NCBI GenBank assembly: GCA_047602305.1
Contig: JASGHO010000001.1
Location: forward strand, 868,001-932,000
DNA length: 64,000 bases
Reading direction: 5' to 3'
Source: Ancrocorticia sp047602305
GTDB lineage: Bacteria; Actinomycetota; Actinomycetes; Actinomycetales; Actinomycetaceae
In this document: piece after piece, positions 1 through 7,748 of the stretch
How the letters are laid out: every line of letters starts with the position of its first letter
Position numbering within the stretch: the first letter of the stretch is position 1
Notes under the pieces: generated by a model
What the model saw: only the letters and a program-made list of their open reading frames with translations
Told to the model about the DNA's origin: nothing
Databases searched by the model: none
Made by a program: the position numbers and the translations under genes

Positions 1-185
1 TGCGGACCCCACACGGCCATGGCCCGCCAGGCATAGGCGGGGTCGAACGTCTCCAGAATCTCCTCGTACGAGCTACGGTAAGGAGTGCCATCACTCTCTT
101 CCATGGCCTGTACCAGCAGGAAGATCTGGTCAGCTTGCGCCGGGCCGATAGGCACCCACGGCGGAAACTGCGAAACGCCATCCAT
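1..185 (-). CDS. N-terminal fragment of a possible GNAT-type acetyltransferase (cut by window edge)
   Basis: Reading the minus strand from an ATG at 185 gives 61 uninterrupted codons that run off the left edge of the window, beginning MDGVSQFPPWVPIGPAQ. An AGGAG motif lies 4 nt before the ATG, which supports the start. The pattern (substrate-side acidic residues, then SSYEEILETFDP and a Trp-rich strand) resembles the N-terminus of GNAT acetyltransferases, but the acetyl-CoA motif is outside the window, so the family call is tentative. It lies downstream of parE on the same strand, about 160 bp away behind a hairpin. Confidence 0.45.
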   Translation of the reverse strand, partial: MDGVSQFPPWVPIGPAQADQIFLLVQAMEESDGTPYRSSYEEILETFDPAYAWRAMAVWGP

Positions 186-285
186 AGTTCTCCTGACATG
201 TTCAATGCTGTGAGTCTACCGGGATTCGAGGAAGAGAGCTCGAGGCACCCCTCCAATGTCTCATTGAAAGTCGCTCACAGGCCCA

Positions 286-328
286 CAACGCGTCTCGCCA
301 TATGGATTGGTTGGGATGAGACGCGTTG
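286..328 (-). terminator. Hairpin downstream of parE
   Basis: An 11-bp perfect inverted repeat (CAACGCGTCTC / GAGACGCGTTG) with a 21-nt loop, 16 nt after the parE stop codon. There is no U-run on the minus strand, so it may be a weak or Rho-assisted terminator. Confidence 0.5.
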
Positions 329-343
329 CGATATCTCTGAGGG

Positions 344-2611
344 TCAGGCGTCGATCATATCCAGGCTGATGTTGTTCGCACCATCCACGATGAAATCGCG
401 ACGGGGCGCCACCTCGTTACCCATGAGCAGCTCGAACACGCGCTCTGCCTCGCGCAACGCCTGCTCGTCCTCCATCCGGATTCGGCGCAGCGTACGCTTG
501 GCCGGATCCATGGTGGTCTCGGCCAGCTGATGAGCATCCATCTCACCCAGACCCTTGTAACGCTGGATCGGCTCCTTGTAATGCTTGCCGGTGCGCTCCA
601 GCTTCTTCAGCTCGCGGTACAGCTCCGCCTCGGAGTAGGTGTAGATGTACTGCCCCTTGCGACGGCCCGACCCGGCCACCTCGATACGATGCAGCGGCGG
701 GACGGCGGCAAACACGCGGCCCGCCTCCACCAGGGGACGCATGTAGCGGAAGAAGAGCGTGAGCAGCAGGGTGCGGATGTGGGCGCCGTCCACGTCGGCA
801 TCCGTCATCATGATGACCTTGCCGTAGCGTGCGGCGCTGAGATCAAAGGTGCGTCCGGATCCGGCGCCAACCACCTGGATCATCGCCGCCACCTCGGCGT
901 TCTTCAGGATATCCGCCGGGGAGGCCTTCTGAACATTGAGGATCTTTCCGCGAATCGGCAGCAACGCCTGGAACTCCGAGTTGCGGGCCAGCTTCGCCGT
1001 ACCAAGGGCCGAATCACCCTCGACGATGAACAGTTCCGTCTGGTCCACGTTCTCGCTGCGGCAATCCGCCAGCTTCGCCGGGAAGCTGGATGATTCCAGC
1101 GCGTTCTTACGGCGCGAGATCTCCTTGTGCATGCGCGCCGCTACGCGGGCGCGCATCTCTGCCACGACCTTCTCCAGCAGGCGCTGGGTCTCGGTCTTCT
1201 GATCGCGCTTGGGCGAGGAGAGAACCGCCGCGAGTTCCTTCTCCACCACGTTGGAAACAATGGCACGCACCGGGGCGGTGCCAAGGATCTCCTTCGTCTG
1301 GCCCTCGAACTGCGGCTCGGGCACGCGCACGGTGATGACAGCGGTGAGACCTGCAAGGACATCGTCCTTCTCGATCTTGGGATCCTTCGCGGTGATCTTC
1401 AAGCGGCGGGCATTCGCCTCAATGAGCGAACGCATCACCTTCATGAGGCCCAGCTCAAAGCCACCCTGATGGGTACCACCGCCGGGCGTGGAGACGATAT
1501 TGACGAAGGACTTCTCCTCCGTGTCATAGCCAGTCCCCCAGCGCAACGAAATATCCACGCTACAGGTACGCTCAAGTTCGCGGGTCTTGAGATGGCCACT
1601 CTTCTTATCGAACACCTGCACGTTCTCCAGGAACGTGCCCTCCCCCTGCAACTTGATGGTGTCCGTGACCGCCGGATCCTTCGCCAGGAAATCCACAAAA
1701 TCGCGGGTGCCACCCTCGAAACAGAAAGACTCGGTGCGCGGGCCTGGCTCGATGAGGGTTGCCTCTGGTGAGGCATGGTCCGGCGTGGTTTGGCCGGCGG
1801 CTGTGACTGCTACTTCCGACGCGTTCATTCCGGAAACCCGGCCTCCAGCAGGCTTACCCCCAGCGGGCTGACCGCCCACCTTCTTGGTGATCGCCACGCC
1901 CGCGCGCTCATCAATAATGGTGATGTTGAGGCCGGGAATGAGGAAGGCCGTCTGGCGCACGCGCTGAACGAGCTCGTCATACTTGAACTGTGCGGAGGGA
2001 GGGAAGATCTCCGGATCGGCCCAGTAACGCACACGGGTGCCCGTCTTGCGGCGAGTAACCTTGCCCACCACGTCCAGCTCGGAGGACTCGGTAAACTCTG
2101 TGAACTCGTTGCTCGGGGAGGGCTTGCGCCTGCCATCGCTGAAGCGCCCGGGCACGCCCTGGCGGAACTGCATCTGGTAGATCTTGCCACCGCGATCAAC
2201 CTGCACGTCGAGGCGCTCAGAGAGCGCGTTCACCACCGACGCACCCACGCCGTGCAAACCACCCGACGCGGTGTAGGAGCCGCCACCGAACTTACCGCCG
2301 GCATGCAGCTTGGTGTACACCACCTCGACACCGGTGAGCCCAACCCCCGGAACCATATCGATGGGTACGCCACGGCCGTCGTCGGCTACCTCAACCGATC
2401 CATCCTCGTACAGGCGGACCGTGATGTTCTTGGCGTGCCCCTCCAACGCCTCATCAACGGAGTTGTCGATGATCTCCCAGAGGCAGTGCATAAGGCCGCG
2501 GGAGTCGGTGGATCCAATGTACATGCCCGGGCGCTTGCGAACTGCCTCCAGGCCCTCAAGGACTTGGAGGTGGCGGGCTGTATAGGCTTCGGTTGTCGTC
2601 ACGTCCAACAT
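344..2611 (-). CDS. parE: DNA topoisomerase IV subunit B (GyrB/ParE-type ATPase)
   Basis: This 755-residue protein is the ATPase subunit of a type IIA topoisomerase, which with its ParC-type partner (not in the window) passes DNA duplexes to decatenate and relax chromosomes. The GHKL ATPase domain shows EIIDNSVDEAL and DDGRGVPIDM near the N-terminus. The TOPRIM domain shows EGDSALGTAK, LPIRGKILNV and the DADVDGAHI metal site. The C-terminus (HYKEPIQRYKGLGEMD) is also typical. A low-complexity Gly/Ala/Pro-rich stretch of about 50 residues interrupts the region between ATPase and transducer domains. The open frame extends 30 codons further upstream, but the ATG at 2611 is preceded by GGAGGC at 10 nt and matches where family homology starts. 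Position next to sigA is usual for the second gyrase-like gene of actinobacteria. Confidence 0.93.
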   Translation of the reverse strand: MLDVTTTEAYTARHLQVLEGLEAVRKRPGMYIGSTDSRGLMHCLWEIIDNSVDEALEGHAKNITVRLYEDGSVEVADDGRGVPIDMVPGVGLTGVEVVYTKLHAGGKFGGGSYTASGGLHGVGASVVNALSERLDVQVDRGGKIYQMQFRQGVPGRFSDGRRKPSPSNEFTEFTESSELDVVGKVTRRKTGTRVRYWADPEIFPPSAQFKYDELVQRVRQTAFLIPGLNITIIDERAGVAITKKVGGQPAGGKPAGGRVSGMNASEVAVTAAGQTTPDHASPEATLIEPGPRTESFCFEGGTRDFVDFLAKDPAVTDTIKLQGEGTFLENVQVFDKKSGHLKTRELERTCSVDISLRWGTGYDTEEKSFVNIVSTPGGGTHQGGFELGLMKVMRSLIEANARRLKITAKDPKIEKDDVLAGLTAVITVRVPEPQFEGQTKEILGTAPVRAIVSNVVEKELAAVLSSPKRDQKTETQRLLEKVVAEMRARVAARMHKEISRRKNALESSSFPAKLADCRSENVDQTELFIVEGDSALGTAKLARNSEFQALLPIRGKILNVQKASPADILKNAEVAAMIQVVGAGSGRTFDLSAARYGKVIMMTDADVDGAHIRTLLLTLFFRYMRPLVEAGRVFAAVPPLHRIEVAGSGRRKGQYIYTYSEAELYRELKKLERTGKHYKEPIQRYKGLGEMDAHQLAETTMDPAKRTLRRIRMEDEQALREAERVFELLMGNEVAPRRDFIVDGANNISLDMIDA

Positions 2612-2748
2612 GCTACGTTCTGCCTCCGACAGATTTAAGAGCCACGGCGCAAAGGCGAACAAATTCACGTATCGCGACGCGGGTTGGAGGCCCGTCATCA
2701 CCTCGATAGCGCGGCCTTCCCTTCCAAGGTTCCGCGCTCCAATCCAAC

Positions 2749-2868
2749 GGTCCCCTTCCCAAAGACGCTCCAGGGTCCCTCCCCAAAGACGCTCCAGGGT
2801 CCCTCCCCAAAGATCGGTCGGGGTCCCTCCCCAAAGATCGGTCGGGGTCCCTTCCCAAAGAATTGAGG
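2749..2868. repeat. 24-bp tandem repeat, five units
   Basis: Five consecutive 24-bp units at 2749, 2773, 2797, 2821 and 2845. All share the core GGTCCC(C/T)(T/C)(T/C)CCCAAAGA. Units 1-2 end in CGCTCCA, units 3-4 in TCGGTCG, and unit 5 runs into the palindromic element at 2854. Two sub-types in adjacent pairs suggest recent pairwise duplication. Confidence 0.9.
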
Positions 2869-2938
2869 AAAATGGAAAGGATTGAGCCCGCGGACGCTAT
2901 CCGCGGCTCAATCCTTTCCGAAAAGCTCAATCCTTTGG
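2854..2938 (+). repeat. 85-bp palindromic dispersed repeat, copy 1
   Basis: Ends are near-perfect 13-bp inverted repeats (CCAAAGAATTGAG versus CCAAAGGATTGAG read on the other strand). Nested inside is a longer stem, GGAAAGGATTGAGCC pairing with GGCTCAATCCTTTCC, extended here by CGCGGA/TCCGCG. A second copy in the opposite orientation lies at 23343-23427, with conserved arms and a different loop. This structure is what one expects of a REP- or MITE-like element. Confidence 0.85.
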
Positions 2939-2940
2939 AT

Positions 2941-2982
2941 TCAGTTAGCCAGCCAGCGGAATCAGTTAGCCAGCCAGCGGAG
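2941..2982. repeat. 21-bp direct repeat, two units
   Basis: TCAGTTAGCCAGCCAGCGGA is present at 2941 and again at 2962, directly adjoining the palindromic element. Nothing indicates coding function. Confidence 0.85.
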
Positions 2983-3019
2983 TAAGACACCCAGCCAACA
3001 AGTATCTGACAACAGCAAA

Positions 3020-3050
3020 CCGGGGCACCTCCACGTGGAAGGTGCCCCGG
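3020..3050 (-). terminator. Terminator hairpin of the DUF7455-type gene
   Basis: CCGGGGCACCT and AGGTGCCCCGG form an 11-bp G+C-rich stem with a 9-nt loop. On the minus strand it is followed by a short TTT. It lies about 100 nt after the stop of the 64-residue zinc-ribbon gene. Confidence 0.65.
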
Positions 3051-3153
3051 TGTACGGATGACAGTGATAAACGTTCGGCGCGCTATGGCTGAGCGCCGCT
3101 AGCTGAACTGTTCGCTTCTGGTTGCCCGAGCGCCGCCGCCGATACGCGAGATG

Positions 3154-3348
3154 CTACTTAATGTTGGCGCGCTCGTCCTGAATGCGGACGGCAGCTGGCC
3201 GTAGCTTGTCCATGTGCTGGTTGGCGTGGTGTCCACAGAACAGAAGCTCGCCGTAGGCCATGACTGCGCGCACGTAGGCCTGTGCGCCGCAGGCATCACA
3301 GCGATCCGCGGTTGTCAGCGTCTTCTCATTGATCATTGTTGCGTTCAC
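3154..3348 (-). CDS. Small zinc-ribbon protein, DUF7455-like
   Basis: A 64-residue protein with a CDAC motif and a later FCGHH pair (DRCDACGAQAY...LLFCGHHANQH), giving four potential Cys/His zinc ligands. Small proteins of this pattern are conserved next to the primary sigma factor gene in many actinobacteria. Their function is not known to me. The start is GTG at 3348; a second Met is four codons in, and neither has a strong ribosome binding site. It is transcribed toward parE and ends before a hairpin. Confidence 0.8.
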   Translation of the reverse strand: MNATMINEKTLTTADRCDACGAQAYVRAVMAYGELLFCGHHANQHMDKLRPAAVRIQDERANIK

Positions 3349-3516
3349 ATCTTCATCAAAGCATTTCGCGGCAAAAACATTCCCACTCTGGACTGTGAGT
3401 TCACCCCCGGCGGAATACGTATTTGACCGACACTCACGCGGCTCGCTGGGGCGCGTCGCTCCCGATGTGCCATCGGCGGTTTCGGCCGCTAGAGTGGCAC
3501 GGTACGAAGGAGGGTC

Positions 3517-4140
3517 ATGGCCGGGTTTGCGGTAGTGGATGTCGAGACGACGGGGCTGAGTCCCGCGAACGACCGAATCATCGAGATCGGCGTGGTCACC
3601 TTGGATGCGCGCGGCGAGTTCGAGGGTGAATGGTCAAGTTTGATCAACCCTCACCGCCCCGTCACGGCCCAGTTCGTACACGGTATTTCCGACGACGACG
3701 TCGCCACCGCCCCCAGTTTCTCCAACGTTCTGCCCGATGTTGCAGCGCTGTTGGAGGACCGGGCGGTCGTGGCGCACAACGCCTCCTTCGATGTGGGCTT
3801 CCTCAACGCCTCGTTCGCGCGCGCCGGTTTCCCTGTTGTTATTCCTCCGGCGGCAGCGGTGTGCACGATGGAGCTGTCGAAGATTTATCTTCCGGCGGGG
3901 CGCCATTCATTGGTGGCCGCGGCGGAGCGCGCGGGCGTTGAGCTGGGACATCATCACCGGGCGCTGGCGGATGCCTGGACGGCGGCGGAGTTGCTGCGCG
4001 TGTATCTGGCCGCCGAGGGCGCCGGGCGGCGGTTCTCCGAGCGTGCGGTCTCCCGCCGCGGCAAGGTGACGGAACCAGCCTCCTGGGTCGAAGCGCAGCT
4101 GGCCGCGCTGAACCTCAGCTGGCCAAAGGTTCTGTCCTGA
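3517..4140 (+). CDS. 3'-5' exonuclease, DnaQ/DEDD family
   Basis: This 207-residue protein has the DEDDh exonuclease fold. Exo I is VVDVETTGL (residues 4-12), Exo II is VAHNASFDVGFL (around residue 87) and Exo III is HHRALADAWTA (around residue 145), supplying the metal-binding D, E, D, D and the catalytic His. The length fits a free-standing epsilon-like proofreading or repair exonuclease. It is preceded by GAAGGAGG at 4 nt from the ATG. It is the only plus-strand gene among minus-strand neighbours and converges on the IS element and sigA. A second, larger DnaQ-type exonuclease lies at 23536. Confidence 0.88.
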   Translation: MAGFAVVDVETTGLSPANDRIIEIGVVTLDARGEFEGEWSSLINPHRPVTAQFVHGISDDDVATAPSFSNVLPDVAALLEDRAVVAHNASFDVGFLNASFARAGFPVVIPPAAAVCTMELSKIYLPAGRHSLVAAAERAGVELGHHHRALADAWTAAELLRVYLAAEGAGRRFSERAVSRRGKVTEPASWVEAQLAALNLSWPKVLS

Positions 4141-4163
4141 AGCCACTCTGACGATAGAGAAAA

Positions 4164-4204
4164 GGGGCTGTATCAGAAGGGTAAGACCTATCTGACACAG
4201 CCCC
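4164..4204 (-). terminator. Intrinsic terminator, ancestrally that of sigA
   Basis: GGGGCTGTaTCAG (4164-4176) pairs with CTGAcACAGCCCC (4192-4204). Read on the minus strand the hairpin is followed by TTTTCTCT, the form of a Rho-independent terminator. The hairpin crosses the left edge of the 132-bp direct repeat at 4173, so the IS-adjacent right-hand copy of the repeat has lost one arm. Confidence 0.8.
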
Positions 4205-4304
4205 GATCCATCAACTAAGAGATCCCGCTAATAGGCCGTGGCCTATTAGCGGGATCTCTAAAACGAAGGACCTTGTCCTCGCGCGACACTCACGCCAGAA
4301 CCCT
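4173..4304. repeat. 132-bp direct repeat flanking the IS, left copy
   Basis: Matches 6040-6171 at 129 of 132 positions by eye (differences near 4243, 4262 and 4275). It contains a perfect 20-bp-arm palindrome at 4218-4259. The right copy directly follows the sigA stop codon, so this sequence is the original sigA 3' region. It is interpreted as an unusually long target-site duplication made by the IS. Confidence 0.9.
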
Positions 4305-6039
4305 CCTGAGTTGCACAGTGTTTAGTGTCCCTTGTGGTCGCGGAGGTTGGTGAGGATTTCGGTGGCTTGGGGTGTGAGTTGGGGGTGGGCGGTGATGTGG
4401 TGTCCGGCCAGGGTGATGGTGATCTCTTGTAAGGGTTTGAGTGCCCGCACGATTGTGGGCAGGGTGGCACCGGTGGCCTGGTAGAGGTACCTGTTGATGG
4501 CCAGGGCGGTGAACACGATGGTCAGGTGAGCCTCGATCGCCTCCCTCGTGTGGTGAAAGATCGGGCGGGCCCGCAGATCAGTTTTGGACATGCGGAAAGA
4601 CTGCTCAACATGCCACAAATCATGATAAGAACTGATGACTTCGAAGGAGGGCATGAGGGTGTGGGCAATGTTGGTGATGTAGCCTTTCCAGCCCGCGAGG
4701 CGCTCAGCCCGATCAAAGGAAGCCTGGTCGAAGGCCCGGGTAGCGCCCGTGGTGGCCACGAATCGTGTCGACTTGACGGGTTTGTCACCGGCAATGATTT
4801 TCTCGGCCCGTTCACGCTGAAGCTGGAGGGTTTTACGGTCCCTTACGGCGCGTTTATACCGGTAGTGCCACACCGCCCGCCAGTACGAGGCATGGTCGGG
4901 GTTGTTGGGGTTCCATACTGGTTCACTGATGGAGTGGATACGAGAAGGATCAGGGCGTCCTCGACGCATGGTGAGAGTATCAACAATGTCCCCGTCATCG
5001 GGCTGGCCACTATTCCACCGGAAATGACGTTCTAAGTCTTGGGGTGCTTTGGTCAGGCGTGACCCGACAATGAAACGTAGACCAGCTTCCTCTAACGCTT
5101 CCAGGTTGGACACTGAGAGCATCCCGGCATCGGCGACCACGACCATGTCAGCGATGTGGTGACGGGCTTGGAAGGCTTGGATGACCGGGATTAACGTGCC
5201 GGTCTCGGCCTTGTTTCCCTCGAAAGCCTGGATTTCTAACGGGAACCCTGAACGGTCCACGAGTAGTCCGACAACGATCTGGGGATCGACCCGGCGTTCT
5301 TTGGAATACCCGACCTTGCGTAGACCCTGATTCACACCATCGTCGGTGTCTTCTTTGTCGGCCTCGAAATACAGCGTCGTCACGTCATAAAGCAACAAAC
5401 TCAACGAACCGCTTGCTGCGGCATACCGGTAGCAGGCGGTAGCGATCTGGTGACGGTAGTCGTGCTGACCGCATTTCTTTAACGCTGCCCCATAGGTATT
5501 ACGATGAAATGGTTTGACTCCGAGCTCGCTGACCACCCGGCCACTATCAGACATGGAGGTTGGTTCGACCAGGCGTGCCAACACCAACTGGAAGAACGCC
5601 TCGTCCTTGACAACGGTGAACCCGAGAGCCTCCCACGCCCCACGGATGACCTCGATCAACAACCGGGATACTTTCGACTCCACCACCGCCACAGAACCGC
5701 TCGGTGGCCCCACGTGAGAAACAACCGGGGTAGTGTCCAAGCCCAGATCAAGTTCGAGCTGGCCCTCATGCAGCTTTTTCCGCCCGACCTCCCACAAGAG
5801 CGCTAACTCTGCCTCGTTATGAGCCGAGCCCACATGCTCTAACACCGATACCCGGCCATGACGCTTGATCACGATCTGTACCGCAGTCGCACCAGAAGAG
5901 GTAGGAACCTTACGAAGTTTGGCAGGCATACCCCATCATAAACACCCCGCTAGTGTCCCCAAAACACCCCACACACCCCACCCAACCAGCACAAACACAA
6001 ACCAAACCCCAAAAACCACCAAAAACTGTGCAACTCAGG
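4305..6039 (-). mobile_element. Insertion sequence, IS1634 family
   Basis: The element is 1735 bp with at least 14-bp perfect terminal inverted repeats (CCTGAGTTGCACAG at 4305, its complement ending at 6039). It contains one transposase gene on the minus strand. It is bounded exactly by the two 132-bp direct repeats. The IS1634 family (IS1634 of Mycoplasma, IS1549 of Mycobacterium) is known for long and variable direct repeats on insertion, which fits. Three differences between the repeats argue against a very recent insertion. Confidence 0.9.
4322..5929 (-). CDS. IS1634-family transposase
   Basis: This 535-residue DDE transposase appears intact. Family features are VGYSKERRVDPQIVVGLLVD, the VVADAGMLSVSNL segment carrying a catalytic Asp, and the Y-x-x-L-W-H-V-E-x-S-F-R-x-x-K signature near residue 440 with the catalytic Glu, followed by RPIFHHTRE. 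The length is usual for the family. It occupies nearly the whole element, and its coding strand is the same as sigA, so read-through from sigA could reach it. Start ATG at 5929 begins MPAKLRKVPTSSG. Confidence 0.93.
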   Translation of the reverse strand: MPAKLRKVPTSSGATAVQIVIKRHGRVSVLEHVGSAHNEAELALLWEVGRKKLHEGQLELDLGLDTTPVVSHVGPPSGSVAVVESKVSRLLIEVIRGAWEALGFTVVKDEAFFQLVLARLVEPTSMSDSGRVVSELGVKPFHRNTYGAALKKCGQHDYRHQIATACYRYAAASGSLSLLLYDVTTLYFEADKEDTDDGVNQGLRKVGYSKERRVDPQIVVGLLVDRSGFPLEIQAFEGNKAETGTLIPVIQAFQARHHIADMVVVADAGMLSVSNLEALEEAGLRFIVGSRLTKAPQDLERHFRWNSGQPDDGDIVDTLTMRRGRPDPSRIHSISEPVWNPNNPDHASYWRAVWHYRYKRAVRDRKTLQLQRERAEKIIAGDKPVKSTRFVATTGATRAFDQASFDRAERLAGWKGYITNIAHTLMPSFEVISSYHDLWHVEQSFRMSKTDLRARPIFHHTREAIEAHLTIVFTALAINRYLYQATGATLPTIVRALKPLQEITITLAGHHITAHPQLTPQATEILTNLRDHKGH

Positions 6040-6171
6040 TCAGAAGGGTAAGACCTATCTGACACAGCCCCGATCCATCAACTAAGAGATCCCGCTAATA
6101 GGCCGTGGCCCATTAGCGGGATCTCTAGAACGAAGGACCTTGGCCTCGCGCGACACTCACGCCAGAACCCT
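6040..6171. repeat. 132-bp direct repeat flanking the IS, right copy
   Basis: Begins immediately after the right IS terminus and ends 2 nt from the sigA stop codon. Same length as 4173-4304, with three substitutions. One of these breaks a base pair in the central palindrome (6085-6126). Confidence 0.9.
6085..6126 (-). terminator. Strong palindrome downstream of sigA
   Basis: AGAGATCCCGCTAATAGGCC pairs with its complement, giving a 20-bp arm with a 2-nt centre and one mismatch. An identical but perfect copy lies at 4218-4259 beyond the IS. The U-tract on the minus strand is poor (TTAGTTG). It is the only hairpin left close to the sigA stop after the IS split the true intrinsic terminator. Confidence 0.6.
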
Positions 6172-6173
6172 TA

Positions 6174-7553
6174 TCAGTCCAAGTAATCCCTCAGCACCTG
6201 GGAACGGCTGGGGTGGCGCAGCTTGGACATCGTCTTCGACTCGATCTGACGGATGCGCTCGCGCGTCACGCCGTAGACCTTGCCGATCTCGTCGAGAGTC
6301 TTGGGCTGGCCGTCGGTCAAACCGAAGCGCATGGAGACCACACCGGCCTCGCGCTCGGAGAGCGTGTCGAGAACCTGGTGCAGCTGCTCCTGGAGCAGGG
6401 TGAAGCCCACGGCGTCCGCGGGCACAACGGCCTCGGAATCCTCGATGAGGTCGCCGAACTCGGAATCGCCATCCTCGCCCAGCGGGGTGTGCAGCGAAAT
6501 CGGCTCGCGGCCGTACTTCTGGACCTCGATGACCTTCTCCTCGGGCATGTCCAGTTCCTTGGACAGTTCCTCGGTGGTGGGTTCGCGGCCCAGGTCCTGC
6601 AGCATCTGGCGCTGCACGCGGGCGAGCTTGTTGATGACTTCCACCATGTGCACCGGGATGCGGATGGTGCGAGCCTGATCAGCCATGGCGCGAGTGATGG
6701 CCTGGCGAATCCACCAGGTGGCGTACGTGGAGAACTTGTAGCCCTTGGTGTAATCGAACTTCTCGACCGCACGCACCAGGCCCAGGTTGCCTTCCTGGAT
6801 GAGATCGAGGAATAGCATGCCGCGGCCGGTATAACGCTTCGCCAGCGACACCACGAGGCGGAGATTGGCCTCCAGCAGGTGGTTCTTGGCCTGGGAACCG
6901 TCACGCGAAATCGCGCGCAGCTCACGGATGTAGAGGCGGTCGGACGCCGAATCCAGCTCGCCGGACTTGAGGATGTGCTCGGCGTAGAGGCCAGCCTCGA
7001 TACGCTTGGCGAGCTCCACTTCCTCTTCGGCGTTGAGGAGCGGAACCTTACCGATCTGCTTGAGGTAGTCCTTGACCGGATCGGCGGTGGCGCCAGCAAC
7101 GTGAACACGAACAGCAGGCTCATCCGACTCGTCCGAGTCCTTCATCGTGAAGGCTCCGCGGCGCGAGAGCGGCGGCTCATCGGTGCGCAGCTTCGGCAGC
7201 TTCACACCGGTGGCGGTGGGCTTGACCACGTCGTCGTCAGAATCGGACTCATCTTCGTCCTCTTCGTCCGCTTCATCCTCGACGTCCTCATCGACTTCCA
7301 AAACCTCGTCGACTTCGACCTCTTCCAGAGCCTCCGGCTCCTCCGGGGTGGCGGCGCTCTCGGCGACGTCGTCAGACTCAACATCTGGCGTCACGGCGTC
7401 ATCCGCCTGTGCGCGTGCGCGGCCCGGCTTCTTCGCAGCCGTACCAGCCTTGGTGCGCGAAGCAGCACGCTTCTTGGGCGCTGCCTGGGCAGCCGCCTCG
7501 ACGTCCGTGGAATCATTCTCAGAACGTACGCGAGTGGCAGACTTTGTAGCCAC
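6174..7553 (-). CDS. sigA: Primary sigma factor RpoD/SigA (HrdB type)
   Basis: The 459-residue housekeeping sigma factor directs RNA polymerase to -10/-35 promoters. The N-terminal 150 residues are Ala-rich, then strongly acidic (region 1.1-like). Region 1.2 (DPVKDYLKQIGKVPLL), region 2 (NLRLVVSLAKRY, FLDLIQEGNLGLVRAVEKFDY, YATWWIRQAI), region 3 and region 4 (VYGVTRERIRQIESK) follow in order. The end HPSRSQVLRDYLD is the classic SigA C-terminus. The start is taken as GTG at 7553, preceded by GAAAGG at about 7 nt; the frame opens 8 codons earlier without support. An IS lies just downstream. Confidence 0.96.
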   Translation of the reverse strand: MATKSATRVRSENDSTDVEAAAQAAPKKRAASRTKAGTAAKKPGRARAQADDAVTPDVESDDVAESAATPEEPEALEEVEVDEVLEVDEDVEDEADEEDEDESDSDDDVVKPTATGVKLPKLRTDEPPLSRRGAFTMKDSDESDEPAVRVHVAGATADPVKDYLKQIGKVPLLNAEEEVELAKRIEAGLYAEHILKSGELDSASDRLYIRELRAISRDGSQAKNHLLEANLRLVVSLAKRYTGRGMLFLDLIQEGNLGLVRAVEKFDYTKGYKFSTYATWWIRQAITRAMADQARTIRIPVHMVEVINKLARVQRQMLQDLGREPTTEELSKELDMPEEKVIEVQKYGREPISLHTPLGEDGDSEFGDLIEDSEAVVPADAVGFTLLQEQLHQVLDTLSEREAGVVSMRFGLTDGQPKTLDEIGKVYGVTRERIRQIESKTMSKLRHPSRSQVLRDYLD

Positions 7554-7696
7554 GTGACACCTTTCGACGAGGGACAAGTTTCGATGGAGAACCCATCATA
7601 CCGGCGCTGGGCATAATCCAGCACATTGGGTTAAACGTCAAGGGGGCAAAACTTGTTCCCGCGATTTCCGAGCAATTTTCGGAAGTTTGAATGGGC

Positions 7697-7738
7697 GTGG
7701 GTTCCGGGTACGACGACGGCGCCGCGCCCGGAACCCAC
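7697..7738 (-). terminator. Terminator hairpin after gcvP
   Basis: GTGGGTTCCGGG pairs with CCCGGAACCCAC (12 bp), 10 nt beyond the gcvP stop. The loop holds GACGACGGCGCCG. There is no clear U-run. Confidence 0.6.
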
Positions 7739-7748
7739 ACCCGTGCTC

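Larger units (their letters stand above)
2612..3153. other. 542-bp gene-free region rich in repeats upstream of parE
   Basis: I see no convincing gene here. In order it holds the parE leader with its Shine-Dalgarno, a five-unit 24-bp tandem array, an 85-bp palindromic repeat shared with 23343-23427, a pair of 21-bp direct repeats, and a hairpin terminator at 3020-3050 serving the small zinc-ribbon gene. A 125-codon minus-strand frame crosses all these repeats but looks like a by-product of repeat lengths divisible by three. Confidence 0.6.

Noticed and set aside
135..530. Plus-strand open frame at the left edge
   Set aside because: Overlaps the 3' end of parE and a minus-strand partial gene with a good ribosome binding site; composition looks like an antisense shadow.
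2613..2990. 125-codon minus-strand open frame across the tandem repeats upstream of parE
   Set aside because: It is made of 24- and 21-bp repeats and the palindrome, all of which stay open because their lengths suit the frame. No ribosome binding site supports it, and it ends against the parE Shine-Dalgarno.
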